In this document: one piece after another, positions 28,688 to 36,191 of the stretch
How the letters are laid out: every line of letters starts with the position of its first letter
How positions within the stretch are numbered: position 1 is the stretch's first letter
From: an uncultured Fibrobacter sp.
GTDB taxonomy: Bacteria; Fibrobacterota; Fibrobacteria; Fibrobacterales; Fibrobacteraceae
DNA: 64,000 bases
Assembly: GCA_946186895.1 (NCBI GenBank)
Contig: CAMHOW010000004.1
Span: 1-64,000 of the forward strand
Direction of reading: 5' to 3'
The notes under the pieces: model-generated
What the model saw: the letters and a program-made list of their open reading frames with translations, nothing else
Told to the model about the DNA's origin: nothing
Databases searched by the model: none
Program-made: the position numbers and the translations under genes

Positions 28688-28712
28688 GTCATTCCCGGCT
28701 TGACCGGGAATC
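28688..28712. repeat. GTCAT-bounded palindromic repeat GTCATTCCCGGCTTGACCGGGAATC
   Basis: Direct reading. Confidence 0.75.
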
Positions 28713-28790
28713 GCCCTTTTTTGCGTGAAAAACGCCATTTTTTGCCGTTTCCTGGCATTTTTTCCGAATGGGTGCCGTCTTCTACAAAAA

Positions 28791-28807
28791 TTGGCACGGG
28801 CTTTGCG
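28791..28807 (+). promoter_or_regulatory. Sigma-54-type promoter TTGGCACGGGCTTTGCG upstream of hsp20
   Basis: -24 GG at 28793-28794, -12 GC at 28805-28806, 12-nt offset. Confidence 0.65.
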
Positions 28808-28831
28808 TATAGTAGTGCGAGAACAAAAACC

Positions 28832-28870
28832 GGGTCCCCGGCCAAGGCAAACTGCCTAAGCCTGGGACCC
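28832..28870 (+). promoter_or_regulatory. 5'-UTR hairpin (GGGTCCC...AGGCA-aac-TGCCT...GGGACCC) upstream of hsp20
   Basis: Outer 7-bp stem 28832-28838/28864-28870 and inner stem 28845-28849/28853-28857. Confidence 0.6.
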
Positions 28871-28891
28871 ACAACCAGTGAGGTTAAAATT

Positions 28892-29269
28892 ATGCTCAAT
28901 ACTCAGATTCTTCCTTCCGCTTTCTATGGTATCCAGAACTTCCTTGACAACCTTAACGCCTGCAACGCTCAGGGCGAATGCGCCTACACCCCCAAGGCCG
29001 ACTACTACGAAGTGGACAACGGCTTTGTGCTAGAGGTGGAATTGCCGGGCGTCAAGAAAGAAGACCTGGACGTGCAGGTAGAAAAGAACATCATCACCGT
29101 CAAGGCCACCCGTGCCCGCAAGGACAGCAAGTACACCTACGAACGCAGCTTCCGCTTGGCCGACGACATCGACCCCGAGAACATCAAGGTCTCGTTGGAA
29201 AACGGCGTGTTGACCTTCTCGCTAGCCAAGAAGCAGCAGGCCTCCGCACGCAAGTTGACCGTGGACTAA
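28892..29269 (+). CDS. Hsp20/alpha-crystallin small heat shock protein
   Basis: YYEVDNGFVLEVELPGVKKEDLDVQVEKNIITVKA, ENGVLTFSLAKK. Confidence 0.93.
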   Translation: MLNTQILPSAFYGIQNFLDNLNACNAQGECAYTPKADYYEVDNGFVLEVELPGVKKEDLDVQVEKNIITVKATRARKDSKYTYERSFRLADDIDPENIKVSLENGVLTFSLAKKQQASARKLTVD

Positions 29270-29350
29270 CTCGGCGATTGTAACGATTCTTCATTGTGCT
29301 CCTTAAACACCAGGGACATCCGCAAGGGTGCCCCTTTTTTTACATTTTGG

Positions 29351-29380
29351 GTGACACTTTTACTTTCCCCGGGTGTTATA
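29351..29380 (+). promoter_or_regulatory. ECF-like promoter motif GTGACACTTTTACTTTCCCCGGGTGTTATA
   Basis: 22/30 identity and identical spacing with 46491-46520. Confidence 0.55.
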
Positions 29381-29385
29381 TAGTC

Positions 29386-29889
29386 GTGAACAGTGAAGAA
29401 ATCCTAAAAAAAGCGTATTTTGCCAAAGTCTATGAGACCTACGCCCCCATGGTGTACAGGCGCTGTCTTGCGCTCCTGAAGGACGAGGCGGAGGCTTCGG
29501 ACCTGATGCAGGACGTGTTTTTGCGGATTTATGCCGGCATGGACCGCCTGAACCTGGACAGTCCCAGCAGTCTTTTGTGGAATACGGCCACCAGGCTCTG
29601 CCTGAACCGCATCCGCGACAAGAAGCGCAGGGGGCTGGACGTGGATTCCAACGAGCTGTTGCTGAATATCGCCTGCGCAGACGACGAGCAGGAAGGCTAC
29701 GAGGCTCGCGGCATATTGGCGAAAATTTTTTCGCGGGAGCAGGAATCTACCCGGACCATTGCGGTGTTGCACTATGTAGATGGTATGACGCTGGAAGAAA
29801 CCGCCGAGATGGTGGGGCTTTCGGTAAGCGGTGTGCGCAAGCGTTTGCGTACCCTGCAGGCAAGAGTTAAAAACCTGGAGGTGAAGTGA
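29386..29889 (+). CDS. ECF-type RNA polymerase sigma factor
   Basis: VYETYAPMVYRRCLALLKDEAEASDLMQDVFLRIY, LEETAEMVGLSVSGVRKRLRTL; GTG start. Confidence 0.9.
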   Translation: MNSEEILKKAYFAKVYETYAPMVYRRCLALLKDEAEASDLMQDVFLRIYAGMDRLNLDSPSSLLWNTATRLCLNRIRDKKRRGLDVDSNELLLNIACADDEQEGYEARGILAKIFSREQESTRTIAVLHYVDGMTLEETAEMVGLSVSGVRKRLRTLQARVKNLEVK

Positions 29890-30656
29890 TGATTCCCGAC
29901 TGGAAACTGGAAAAATACTTGACGGGCGACTTGCCTGCCGAGGAAATGCGCGAGATCCGCGACATGGAGGCGACAGATGAAATCTTCGCCGGTCGTGTGA
30001 AGATGCTGCGCGAAGACAATGCGGCAATCCTCAAGAAGTTGCCCTTCGAAAAACTTTCGGAAAAGATGGCTACCATGCCCGGCCGCTCTAATGCGGGTGC
30101 CGGCAACACGGTGCGTGTGAATTTCAAGCTGGTGAAGCTTGCTGCCGCTGCGGCCCTTGTGCTTGCGGTGGTGACGGTGGCGCTGTTCGGCCAGCGTTCC
30201 CTTTCGGAACAAAATACCCAGCTTATGGAAGTGGCGATGGTCGACCAAAACGATGACGTGCGTATCAAGGGACTCTCTGCCCGCATGGAAGTGTGGAAGA
30301 AGACAGGGGATAGCGCCGTCCAGATGGAAAATCTGGGGGAGGCCCGCGAAGGTGACGAGATCCAGCTGCGTTACGCTGTGGCCGAGAAGTGCTATGGACT
30401 GCTTTTCAGCATGGACGGTAACGGGACTATCACCATGCACATGGGCCAGGAGAACCGCGCCGTAGAACTTGAACCTGGGAAAATGACAACGCTTCCCTTT
30501 GCCTACAAGCTGGACAATGCCCCGAAATTCGAGAAGTTCTTTTTCTTGACCTCGAAAAATGAATTCGAGTTGAACGCGGGGGACATCGACGCCTCGCTGA
30601 AACAGGAGGGCGTGAAGACGGTAAGCCTCACGCTTCGCAAGACGGAGGGCAAGTAA
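29886..30656 (+). CDS. Single-TM protein with DUF4384-like C-terminal domain; putative anti-sigma factor
   Basis: Overlaps the ECF gene; TM VKLAAAAALVLAVVTVALFG; C-terminal GDEIQLRYAVAEKCYGLLFSMDGNGTITMHMG...LPFAYKLD. Confidence 0.7.
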   Translation: MMIPDWKLEKYLTGDLPAEEMREIRDMEATDEIFAGRVKMLREDNAAILKKLPFEKLSEKMATMPGRSNAGAGNTVRVNFKLVKLAAAAALVLAVVTVALFGQRSLSEQNTQLMEVAMVDQNDDVRIKGLSARMEVWKKTGDSAVQMENLGEAREGDEIQLRYAVAEKCYGLLFSMDGNGTITMHMGQENRAVELEPGKMTTLPFAYKLDNAPKFEKFFFLTSKNEFELNAGDIDASLKQEGVKTVSLTLRKTEGK

Positions 30657-30657
30657 G

Positions 30658-33045
30658 ATGATGAATTTGATTAAAAAGATGGACGCTTCTTTGACGCTCC
30701 AAATTATTTCGGTTGTCGCCTTGCTCCTGTTGGCTGCGGTATCCAACGTTTCTGCCGCCCAGGAGATTCAGATCAACCGCTACGTGCTGGCCGTAAGCGC
30801 CAATTACGGCGGCGAGGGCAGACCCACCTTGCGTTATGCGGCAAGCGATGCCAAGTCCTTTGTGAACGTGCTGAAGGAAATGGGCGGTGTGCAGGCGGGG
30901 AACATCGTGGAGGTGAAGGAACCCAGCGTCGCCGCATTCCAGCAGAAGATTGACGAACTGGACAAGAAGATTGCAAAGAACAAGTCGGCAGGCGGTCGCG
31001 ACGAGGTGCTGGTCTATTACAGCGGTCACGCCGACGAAAAGGGCCTTCGCCTGGGCAAGGAGACCTTCGCCTGGAAGGCTCTCCGTTCAAAGATCGATTC
31101 CCTCCATGCCGACGTGAAGATTGCGGTGATAGACGCCTGCGGTTCGGGAGCCATTACCCGCGCGAAGGGCGGCGTGGCGGTTCCCGCCTTTATGGTGGAC
31201 AAGAGCAGCGACATGAAGGGCTATGCCTTTATCACCAGCAGCACGCAAGATGAATCCAGTCAGGAAAGCGACAAGCTGAAGGGTTCCTTCTTTACCCACT
31301 CCCTGGTGAGCGGCCTTCGTGGGGCCGGCGATATCAGCGGTGATGGCAAGGTCACACTTTCGGAAGCTTACCAGTTTGCCTTTAACGAAACGCTCCAGAA
31401 GACCGAAGCCACCATGGGTGGCGCCCAGCACCCCAGCCGGGACATGAACCTGGCCGGTACTGGCGATGTGGTGATGACGGATCTGCGGAGCATGAACGCG
31501 GGCCTAGACATCGGCGAAGATGTGGAAGGGAGGTTGTTCATTCGTGACGAACGGGGCGAGCTTGTGGCGGAACTTTACAAGAAGGCGGGCCGACCCATTA
31601 ACCTGGGCCTTGCTGCTGGTAAGTATAGTGTTCGCCTGGAGCGCCCTGCCGAATACAAGGAGGCAAGCGTCACCTTGCAAGACAACTACCGCGCCCAACT
31701 TACGCAGAAGCAGTTCAACACCATCGTGGCCGAAAAGACGACGCTCCGTGGCGAAATTGGCGGTAAACGCGGGGACTGCGCCTCGGGCGATACCGTTGCC
31801 TGTTCCTTGGATTCCCTGGACCACAACGGAAAATACCGTGTGACTTTCAACTTGGTGGATAAGGATCGTGAACCTCGCAAGGGTCTGCAGATGGGCCTTT
31901 TCGTGACCCGCACTGACAGCTATATGCTTGGTTCGCAGATTAGCATTTTTGCCAACATCGCCCGCAAGGAAATGCATGGCCTGCAACTTTCAGCGGTGTT
32001 CAACGGCGCGAAGGAGCATTACGAAGGGGCGCAGATTTCGAGCGTCATGAACTATGCGGGTTCCTTTGACGGAATCCAGGTGTCTCCCGTGATCAACGTG
32101 GCCAAGGAGAATTCTTCGGGAGTGCAGGCCTCGGCCACCATGAACGTGGCCCGTGATTCCCTGAACGGCGTGCAGGTTGCCCCCGCTATCAACTACGCCC
32201 GTGAAACCAAGGCCCAGGTTTCTGCGGCCCTGAATGTGGCCAAGGAAACCCATGCCCAGGTTACCGCCGCGGCGAACATCGCGAGAGAGTCTGACGTGCA
32301 GGTATCCGCTGCTCTGAACGCCGCAAAGAAATCCGGTGTGCAAGTGACTGCGGCCCTGAACGCGGCCAAGGAATCGGACGTGCAGGTGGCTGCCGCCATG
32401 AACGTGGCGGGCAAGGTTAACGGGGCTCAGGTTTCTGTGCTGAACATTGCGGGTCGCGCTAATGGACGCCAGGTGGGTATCGTGAACATCTGCGGCCATT
32501 GCGAAAAGACTCCCGTGGGCCTTATCAACATCGTGGGTAACGGCGTGTGGAGCGTCACCGGTTCTTTCAACGAAATGGGCGCCTTGGGCGTTGCTCTCCA
32601 CATGGGTACGGCCAACCTCTACACCGCTCTTGAAGGGGCCCGCCTGATTGAAAAGGGCACTAAGTTCAAGCACTTTAGCGACGTTTCCGAGGCGGGTATC
32701 GGTCTTGGAACGCAGTTTGGTCAATATGGTAGCCATTTTGATCTGGAATACATGCTCCTGATGGAACAGAACAAGATAGACTTTAGCTTTGACGATTCAA
32801 ATTTTGAATACGGTTCCGAAGACGGAGTCAATTTCCACCACCGCCTGCGCCTAGGCTACACGACTCAAGTGTTCCCCTTCTTCGGGCTTTCGGTGGGTGG
32901 CACCCTCAATGTCGCAGGGCAGGGTTATGGCGAAAAAATCAGGGTTAAGCCCCTGAGCGAATACCACGACGACTTTGGTTGCGATGGGGATAAGTTCCGC
33001 TGGTGGCCCGGATTCTACGCCGGCATCACGGTCGGAAAGTTCTAG
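30658..33045 (+). CDS. Exported caspase (C14) family protein with repeat-rich C-terminal region
   Basis: Signal/TM segment, YVLAVSANYGGEGRPTLRYAASDAKSFVNVL, VYYSGHADEKG (His), AVIDACGSGAI (Cys). Confidence 0.88.
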   Translation: MMNLIKKMDASLTLQIISVVALLLLAAVSNVSAAQEIQINRYVLAVSANYGGEGRPTLRYAASDAKSFVNVLKEMGGVQAGNIVEVKEPSVAAFQQKIDELDKKIAKNKSAGGRDEVLVYYSGHADEKGLRLGKETFAWKALRSKIDSLHADVKIAVIDACGSGAITRAKGGVAVPAFMVDKSSDMKGYAFITSSTQDESSQESDKLKGSFFTHSLVSGLRGAGDISGDGKVTLSEAYQFAFNETLQKTEATMGGAQHPSRDMNLAGTGDVVMTDLRSMNAGLDIGEDVEGRLFIRDERGELVAELYKKAGRPINLGLAAGKYSVRLERPAEYKEASVTLQDNYRAQLTQKQFNTIVAEKTTLRGEIGGKRGDCASGDTVACSLDSLDHNGKYRVTFNLVDKDREPRKGLQMGLFVTRTDSYMLGSQISIFANIARKEMHGLQLSAVFNGAKEHYEGAQISSVMNYAGSFDGIQVSPVINVAKENSSGVQASATMNVARDSLNGVQVAPAINYARETKAQVSAALNVAKETHAQVTAAANIARESDVQVSAALNAAKKSGVQVTAALNAAKESDVQVAAAMNVAGKVNGAQVSVLNIAGRANGRQVGIVNICGHCEKTPVGLINIVGNGVWSVTGSFNEMGALGVALHMGTANLYTALEGARLIEKGTKFKHFSDVSEAGIGLGTQFGQYGSHFDLEYMLLMEQNKIDFSFDDSNFEYGSEDGVNFHHRLRLGYTTQVFPFFGLSVGGTLNVAGQGYGEKIRVKPLSEYHDDFGCDGDKFRWWPGFYAGITVGKF
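31978..32544 (+). repeat. Coding repeat array with short ...VQVSAALNVAKE... units in the caspase-like protein
   Basis: Successive QISSVMNYA, QVSPVINVA, QASATMNVA, QVAPAINYA, QVSAALNVA, QVTAAANIA, QVSAALNAA, QVTAALNAA, QVAAAMNVA, QVSVLNIA, QVGIVNIC. Confidence 0.85.
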
Positions 33046-33098
33046 GATTTAGTGGGGGAGGAATCCCCCCTGGCTTCAGCCCCGCCCCACCCCTCATT

Positions 33099-33129
33099 GT
33101 CATGCCCGCCTCCGAGCGGGCATCTTTTA
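33099..33129 (+). terminator. GTCAT-bounded palindrome plus T-rich tail (GTCATGCCCGCCTCCGAGCGGGCATCTTTTA), possible terminator of the caspase operon
   Basis: Perfect GC stem followed by TTTTAT. Confidence 0.6.
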
Positions 33130-33283
33130 TATTCCGCCCTAGTCGGGTCTGAAGCCTGTCCCGGACTTGTTCCGGGGCCACCCCCCTCTCCTAGGGGCTT
33201 CGCCCCTAAAACCCCCTAAAATTTGTTTAAAAACAGGTATTTTGTCATCCCAAGATTTCTTTACAGATTAATTTCAAAAGGTG

Positions 33284-33315
33284 TTGACATTTGGAAATTA
33301 AAATTATACATTTGG
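33284..33315 (+). promoter_or_regulatory. Promoter with twin ACATTTGG direct repeats (21-bp spacing) overlapping -35 TTGACA and the -10 region
   Basis: ACATTTGGAAAT at 33287 and ACATTTGGTAAT at 33308. Confidence 0.55.
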
Positions 33316-33336
33316 TAATAAGCAATGGAGACACAA

Positions 33337-33648
33337 ATGAACAATCTCGGAGAAAGAATCATCGAACTGCTGAAAGAAAGCGGAATGACTCAAAAAGTTT
33401 TTGCCGATTATATTGGCATAACCGAAGCGAGCTTATCCCGTTACATTAATGGCGAGCGAAAACCGAAAGCCGAAATTGTCGCCAATATGGCTACCGCCCT
33501 GCACACGACATCAGATTATATTCTTGGTGTTGAAGAAAAGGATGAAATGAGCGGGCCCCAAATAACACGATTACTTGCCAGAAATGTGAACAGGCTATCT
33601 CGAGAAGAACGAAATAAGATAATTAAACTTTTACTGGACTCAAAATAA
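33337..33648 (+). CDS. XRE-family HTH transcriptional regulator
   Basis: GMTQKVFADYIGITEASLSRYINGERKPKAEIVANMATAL. Confidence 0.88.
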   Translation: MNNLGERIIELLKESGMTQKVFADYIGITEASLSRYINGERKPKAEIVANMATALHTTSDYILGVEEKDEMSGPQITRLLARNVNRLSREERNKIIKLLLDSK

Positions 33649-33652
33649 AAAG

Positions 33653-34228
33653 ATGAAATTGCCAAGTTGGAGATATGAAAAAATCAAACAAACAATCGCC
33701 CTGCTTTTGCGTAAGGCTGGTTTTTCGCGCTATCCCCTAGACTGTTTTGAACTTTGCGAAAAACTTGGCATAAAAGTTCATTGTTATTCAGAAAGTCCAA
33801 CCTGGATTCAGCAATTAAATTGTTTAAGCGAAGATGCTTTTTGTTTTCCAAAAACAGAAGACAAATATTTTGTTTGGGAAATTTGGTATAACGATAGTAA
33901 GCCCCAAAACAGAATCCGCTTCAGCATCATGCATGAAATAGGTCATATTTGGCTAGATCATTCAGAACACAGCGACCTCGCTGAAGTTGAAGCAAATTAT
34001 TTTGCCAGCTATATTCTTGCTCCTTTACCACTTATTTATGTTTTGAAACTTGATGACATAAATAAGATTGCGGTCGCCTTTTTTATTAGCAGCGAATGTG
34101 CAGGACATATTATGGAACAATACGAGAATTGGCTAAACTATGGAGGGAGATATTATACGGATTATGAAAAACAGATCTTGTCGCAAATTGAATTTGTAGG
34201 AGAGCAAAACCTAAAGACTCTTAAATAA
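33653..34228 (+). CDS. ImmA/IrrE family metallopeptidase
   Basis: RIRFSIMHEIGHIWLDH...EVEANYFASYILAP. Confidence 0.9.
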   Translation: MKLPSWRYEKIKQTIALLLRKAGFSRYPLDCFELCEKLGIKVHCYSESPTWIQQLNCLSEDAFCFPKTEDKYFVWEIWYNDSKPQNRIRFSIMHEIGHIWLDHSEHSDLAEVEANYFASYILAPLPLIYVLKLDDINKIAVAFFISSECAGHIMEQYENWLNYGGRYYTDYEKQILSQIEFVGEQNLKTLK

Positions 34229-34231
34229 AAA

Positions 34232-34260
34232 CGCGGGATCCATTGCAGTGGAATCCCGCG
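34232..34260. terminator. Strong hairpin CGCGGGATCCATTGCAGTGGAATCCCGCG downstream of the ImmA/IrrE gene
   Basis: 8-bp perfect stem plus CCA/TGG; no T-run, so terminator status uncertain. Confidence 0.45.
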
Positions 34261-34365
34261 CCACACCGAATAGACAAGCTATACAGGTGCGAGGAACCTC
34301 AAATATAGCTTAATCCATTCGGGAAACTTTTCCCCCGACGACTTCGGGCTGTTTTTGAGGTATAT

Positions 34366-35040
34366 ATGAAAATAAAAAATCTTTTTGAATTGGCCCTTTT
34401 GCTGCGTTCTGCGCTGAAAAAGGCAAAATGGTCATTTAATCAATACGGTTTTCCCGTATTCCCCAAAGATGTCTTTTTGGACTCTTTTTCCTATAATGTA
34501 GAGCCAATTCAAAGGCTTCGCTGTTGCGAAAACCCCAGTAGCACATTGTTGTGCTCGTTTGCCGACGATCAACATATTCAAACACGATTGCAAAAACTGT
34601 TTGATGAAATCAACTTGTATAAAAGGTTTGTTGGTTTCGGTGGATTTGACCTAAGCCCGAGGATTTATTGGCCTCTCAAGCGACAAAGATTCAACATTTG
34701 GCTTTCGCAACTGGCGACGGCATTTGTGGCAATGTCCGGTCAGAAAATCCTTCCCAATTTTAGAATTGGAAATTTACAAACTTTGTTTGCGTTGGAATCA
34801 TACCCCAAAAACATTCCCTACATTGTTGGTACATTAGGTTGCGCTAAGCGATACGACCCCTTACATGCATTTATTTTCAAAACAAAAATGTTATTTACCC
34901 GACCATCACACTTGTTAATATACGGACACCTCAGGAAAGAGTATGAAAAATTGCTACAGGAACTAGGCATCCCATATACGCTCATTCCCGACTTCAGAAC
35001 TCGTTGCTACACAGAATACTTAAATAGGAGAGCCATATAA
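34366..35040 (+). CDS. DUF4417-like hypothetical protein
   Basis: VGFGGFDLSPRIYWPLKRQRFNIWLSQLATAF...YIVGTLGCAKRYDPLHAFIFK pattern. Confidence 0.5.
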   Translation: MKIKNLFELALLLRSALKKAKWSFNQYGFPVFPKDVFLDSFSYNVEPIQRLRCCENPSSTLLCSFADDQHIQTRLQKLFDEINLYKRFVGFGGFDLSPRIYWPLKRQRFNIWLSQLATAFVAMSGQKILPNFRIGNLQTLFALESYPKNIPYIVGTLGCAKRYDPLHAFIFKTKMLFTRPSHLLIYGHLRKEYEKLLQELGIPYTLIPDFRTRCYTEYLNRRAI

Positions 35041-35459
35041 TGGATTCAAAGGATACATATTCTAATTCGGTTCAAGAACAAAAGAACCGTGCTCAAACTA
35101 ACGAGGCCTTGATGAAAGATATTATGCAAGGTAAAAGCAGAAATGTCAAAGATTCCGAAAAATGGGTGTCAGTTAACATAAACGACATCGTTAATCAGTT
35201 TACGCCTGATGCGCAAGCTGAGGTTCATGGTAACAAGGTCGAGTGGCACAACAAGAAAAGAAATATTTCTATTGTGGCAGACATCGGAGGCGGCTACCTT
35301 CGCATTCAAGACACATCAAAGCCTTTTAGGGCCTACTTTGACTTGAAAGGAGAAAGTGTCAATAACTATATTGATGAAAAAGGTAAACAACATGGCCGCC
35401 CTAAGAAGGAACGTGAGGCATTGACTCACTTTAGGATAAAATATAGGAGCGAAATGTAA
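35040..35459 (+). CDS. Hypothetical protein; C-terminal half resembles small polymorphic-toxin nuclease domains
   Basis: ISIVADIGGGYLRIQDTSKPFRAYFDLKGESVNNYIDEKGKQHGRPKKEREALTHFRIKYRSEM. Confidence 0.4.
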   Translation: MDSKDTYSNSVQEQKNRAQTNEALMKDIMQGKSRNVKDSEKWVSVNINDIVNQFTPDAQAEVHGNKVEWHNKKRNISIVADIGGGYLRIQDTSKPFRAYFDLKGESVNNYIDEKGKQHGRPKKEREALTHFRIKYRSEM

Positions 35460-35815
35460 TGGAGCAGCACGAAATATTACTCGTTCCCCAAAGGGAATTT
35501 GATGAGAATACTGACTGTTGGCAGACTTATGCTAATAGCGGAAATTTTGATGATTTTATCCAATGGTGGTTAACAGTTCAAGAAAACGACACTCTATGGG
35601 ACATTTATAGGGCGTTTAACGAATCGTTAGACATGCTCATCGATCATTACGAAGACGAAGAATTGCCTGCTGATAAGGTAGAAGCCGCTATAAACATCGC
35701 CGAAGATTTTCGTGGAAAGAAAACGGGCGAACTTGAAATGAGGGCTTTTGATAAATTGATGCAGGCCTTAAAAAAGGCGAAGGAACTTGATCGACCAGTC
35801 TATTTCTGGTTCTAG
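35459..35815 (+). CDS. Small acidic hypothetical protein, possible immunity/antidote partner
   Basis: Stop/start overlap (TAATG) with 35040-35459; acidic alpha-helical composition. Confidence 0.4.
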   Translation: MEQHEILLVPQREFDENTDCWQTYANSGNFDDFIQWWLTVQENDTLWDIYRAFNESLDMLIDHYEDEELPADKVEAAINIAEDFRGKKTGELEMRAFDKLMQALKKAKELDRPVYFWF

Positions 35816-35849
35816 TTGGTTCAATTTTAGCCGCCACACTCATTTATCT

Positions 35850-35879
35850 CCCCCGACTTAGTCGGGGGTCTCTTTTTTT
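35850..35879 (+). terminator. Intrinsic terminator CCCCCGAC-tta-GTCGGGGG-TCTCTTTTTTT
   Basis: 8-bp stem plus T-run. Confidence 0.8.
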
Positions 35880-35952
35880 ATATATATTACCACTGACATA
35901 GCCTGTGACCAGGTCCCTAAGCTTGTCGAAGGGTTGGACATAGGCGAACTGG

Positions 35953-36121
35953 TTTTTGAGATTCGTCTCTTATTCTCATTGCTGAAACTACCACTTTCAA
36001 ATGACTCGAGAATAAGACGAACGCTCACGTCCCATCTGGGGCGTGGGTCGTTTGTGCTTATTGAGTCAAGGGTGTGGTAGCCCGCAGCAATGATAGGCAC
36101 TGCGACTCCACGCCTTTTTTT
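35953..36121 (+). ncRNA. Candidate structured RNA element, copy B
   Basis: Helices 35977-35984/36085-36092, 35988-35994/36074-36080, 36002-36007/36063-36068, 36017-36022/36050-36055, 36026-36033/36038-36045; conserved loops shared with copy A at 262-432. Confidence 0.7.
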
Positions 36122-36191
36122 CGTTGGATAATTCGGTGCAAAGAGAATAATCCCATTTGCCGGGATGTTTCACTTTTTGCCCGAGGTTTTC

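Noticed and set aside
35858-36100. 80-aa minus-strand ORF over RNA element B
   Set aside because: Covers the structured element; the copy A equivalent does not preserve this reading frame.
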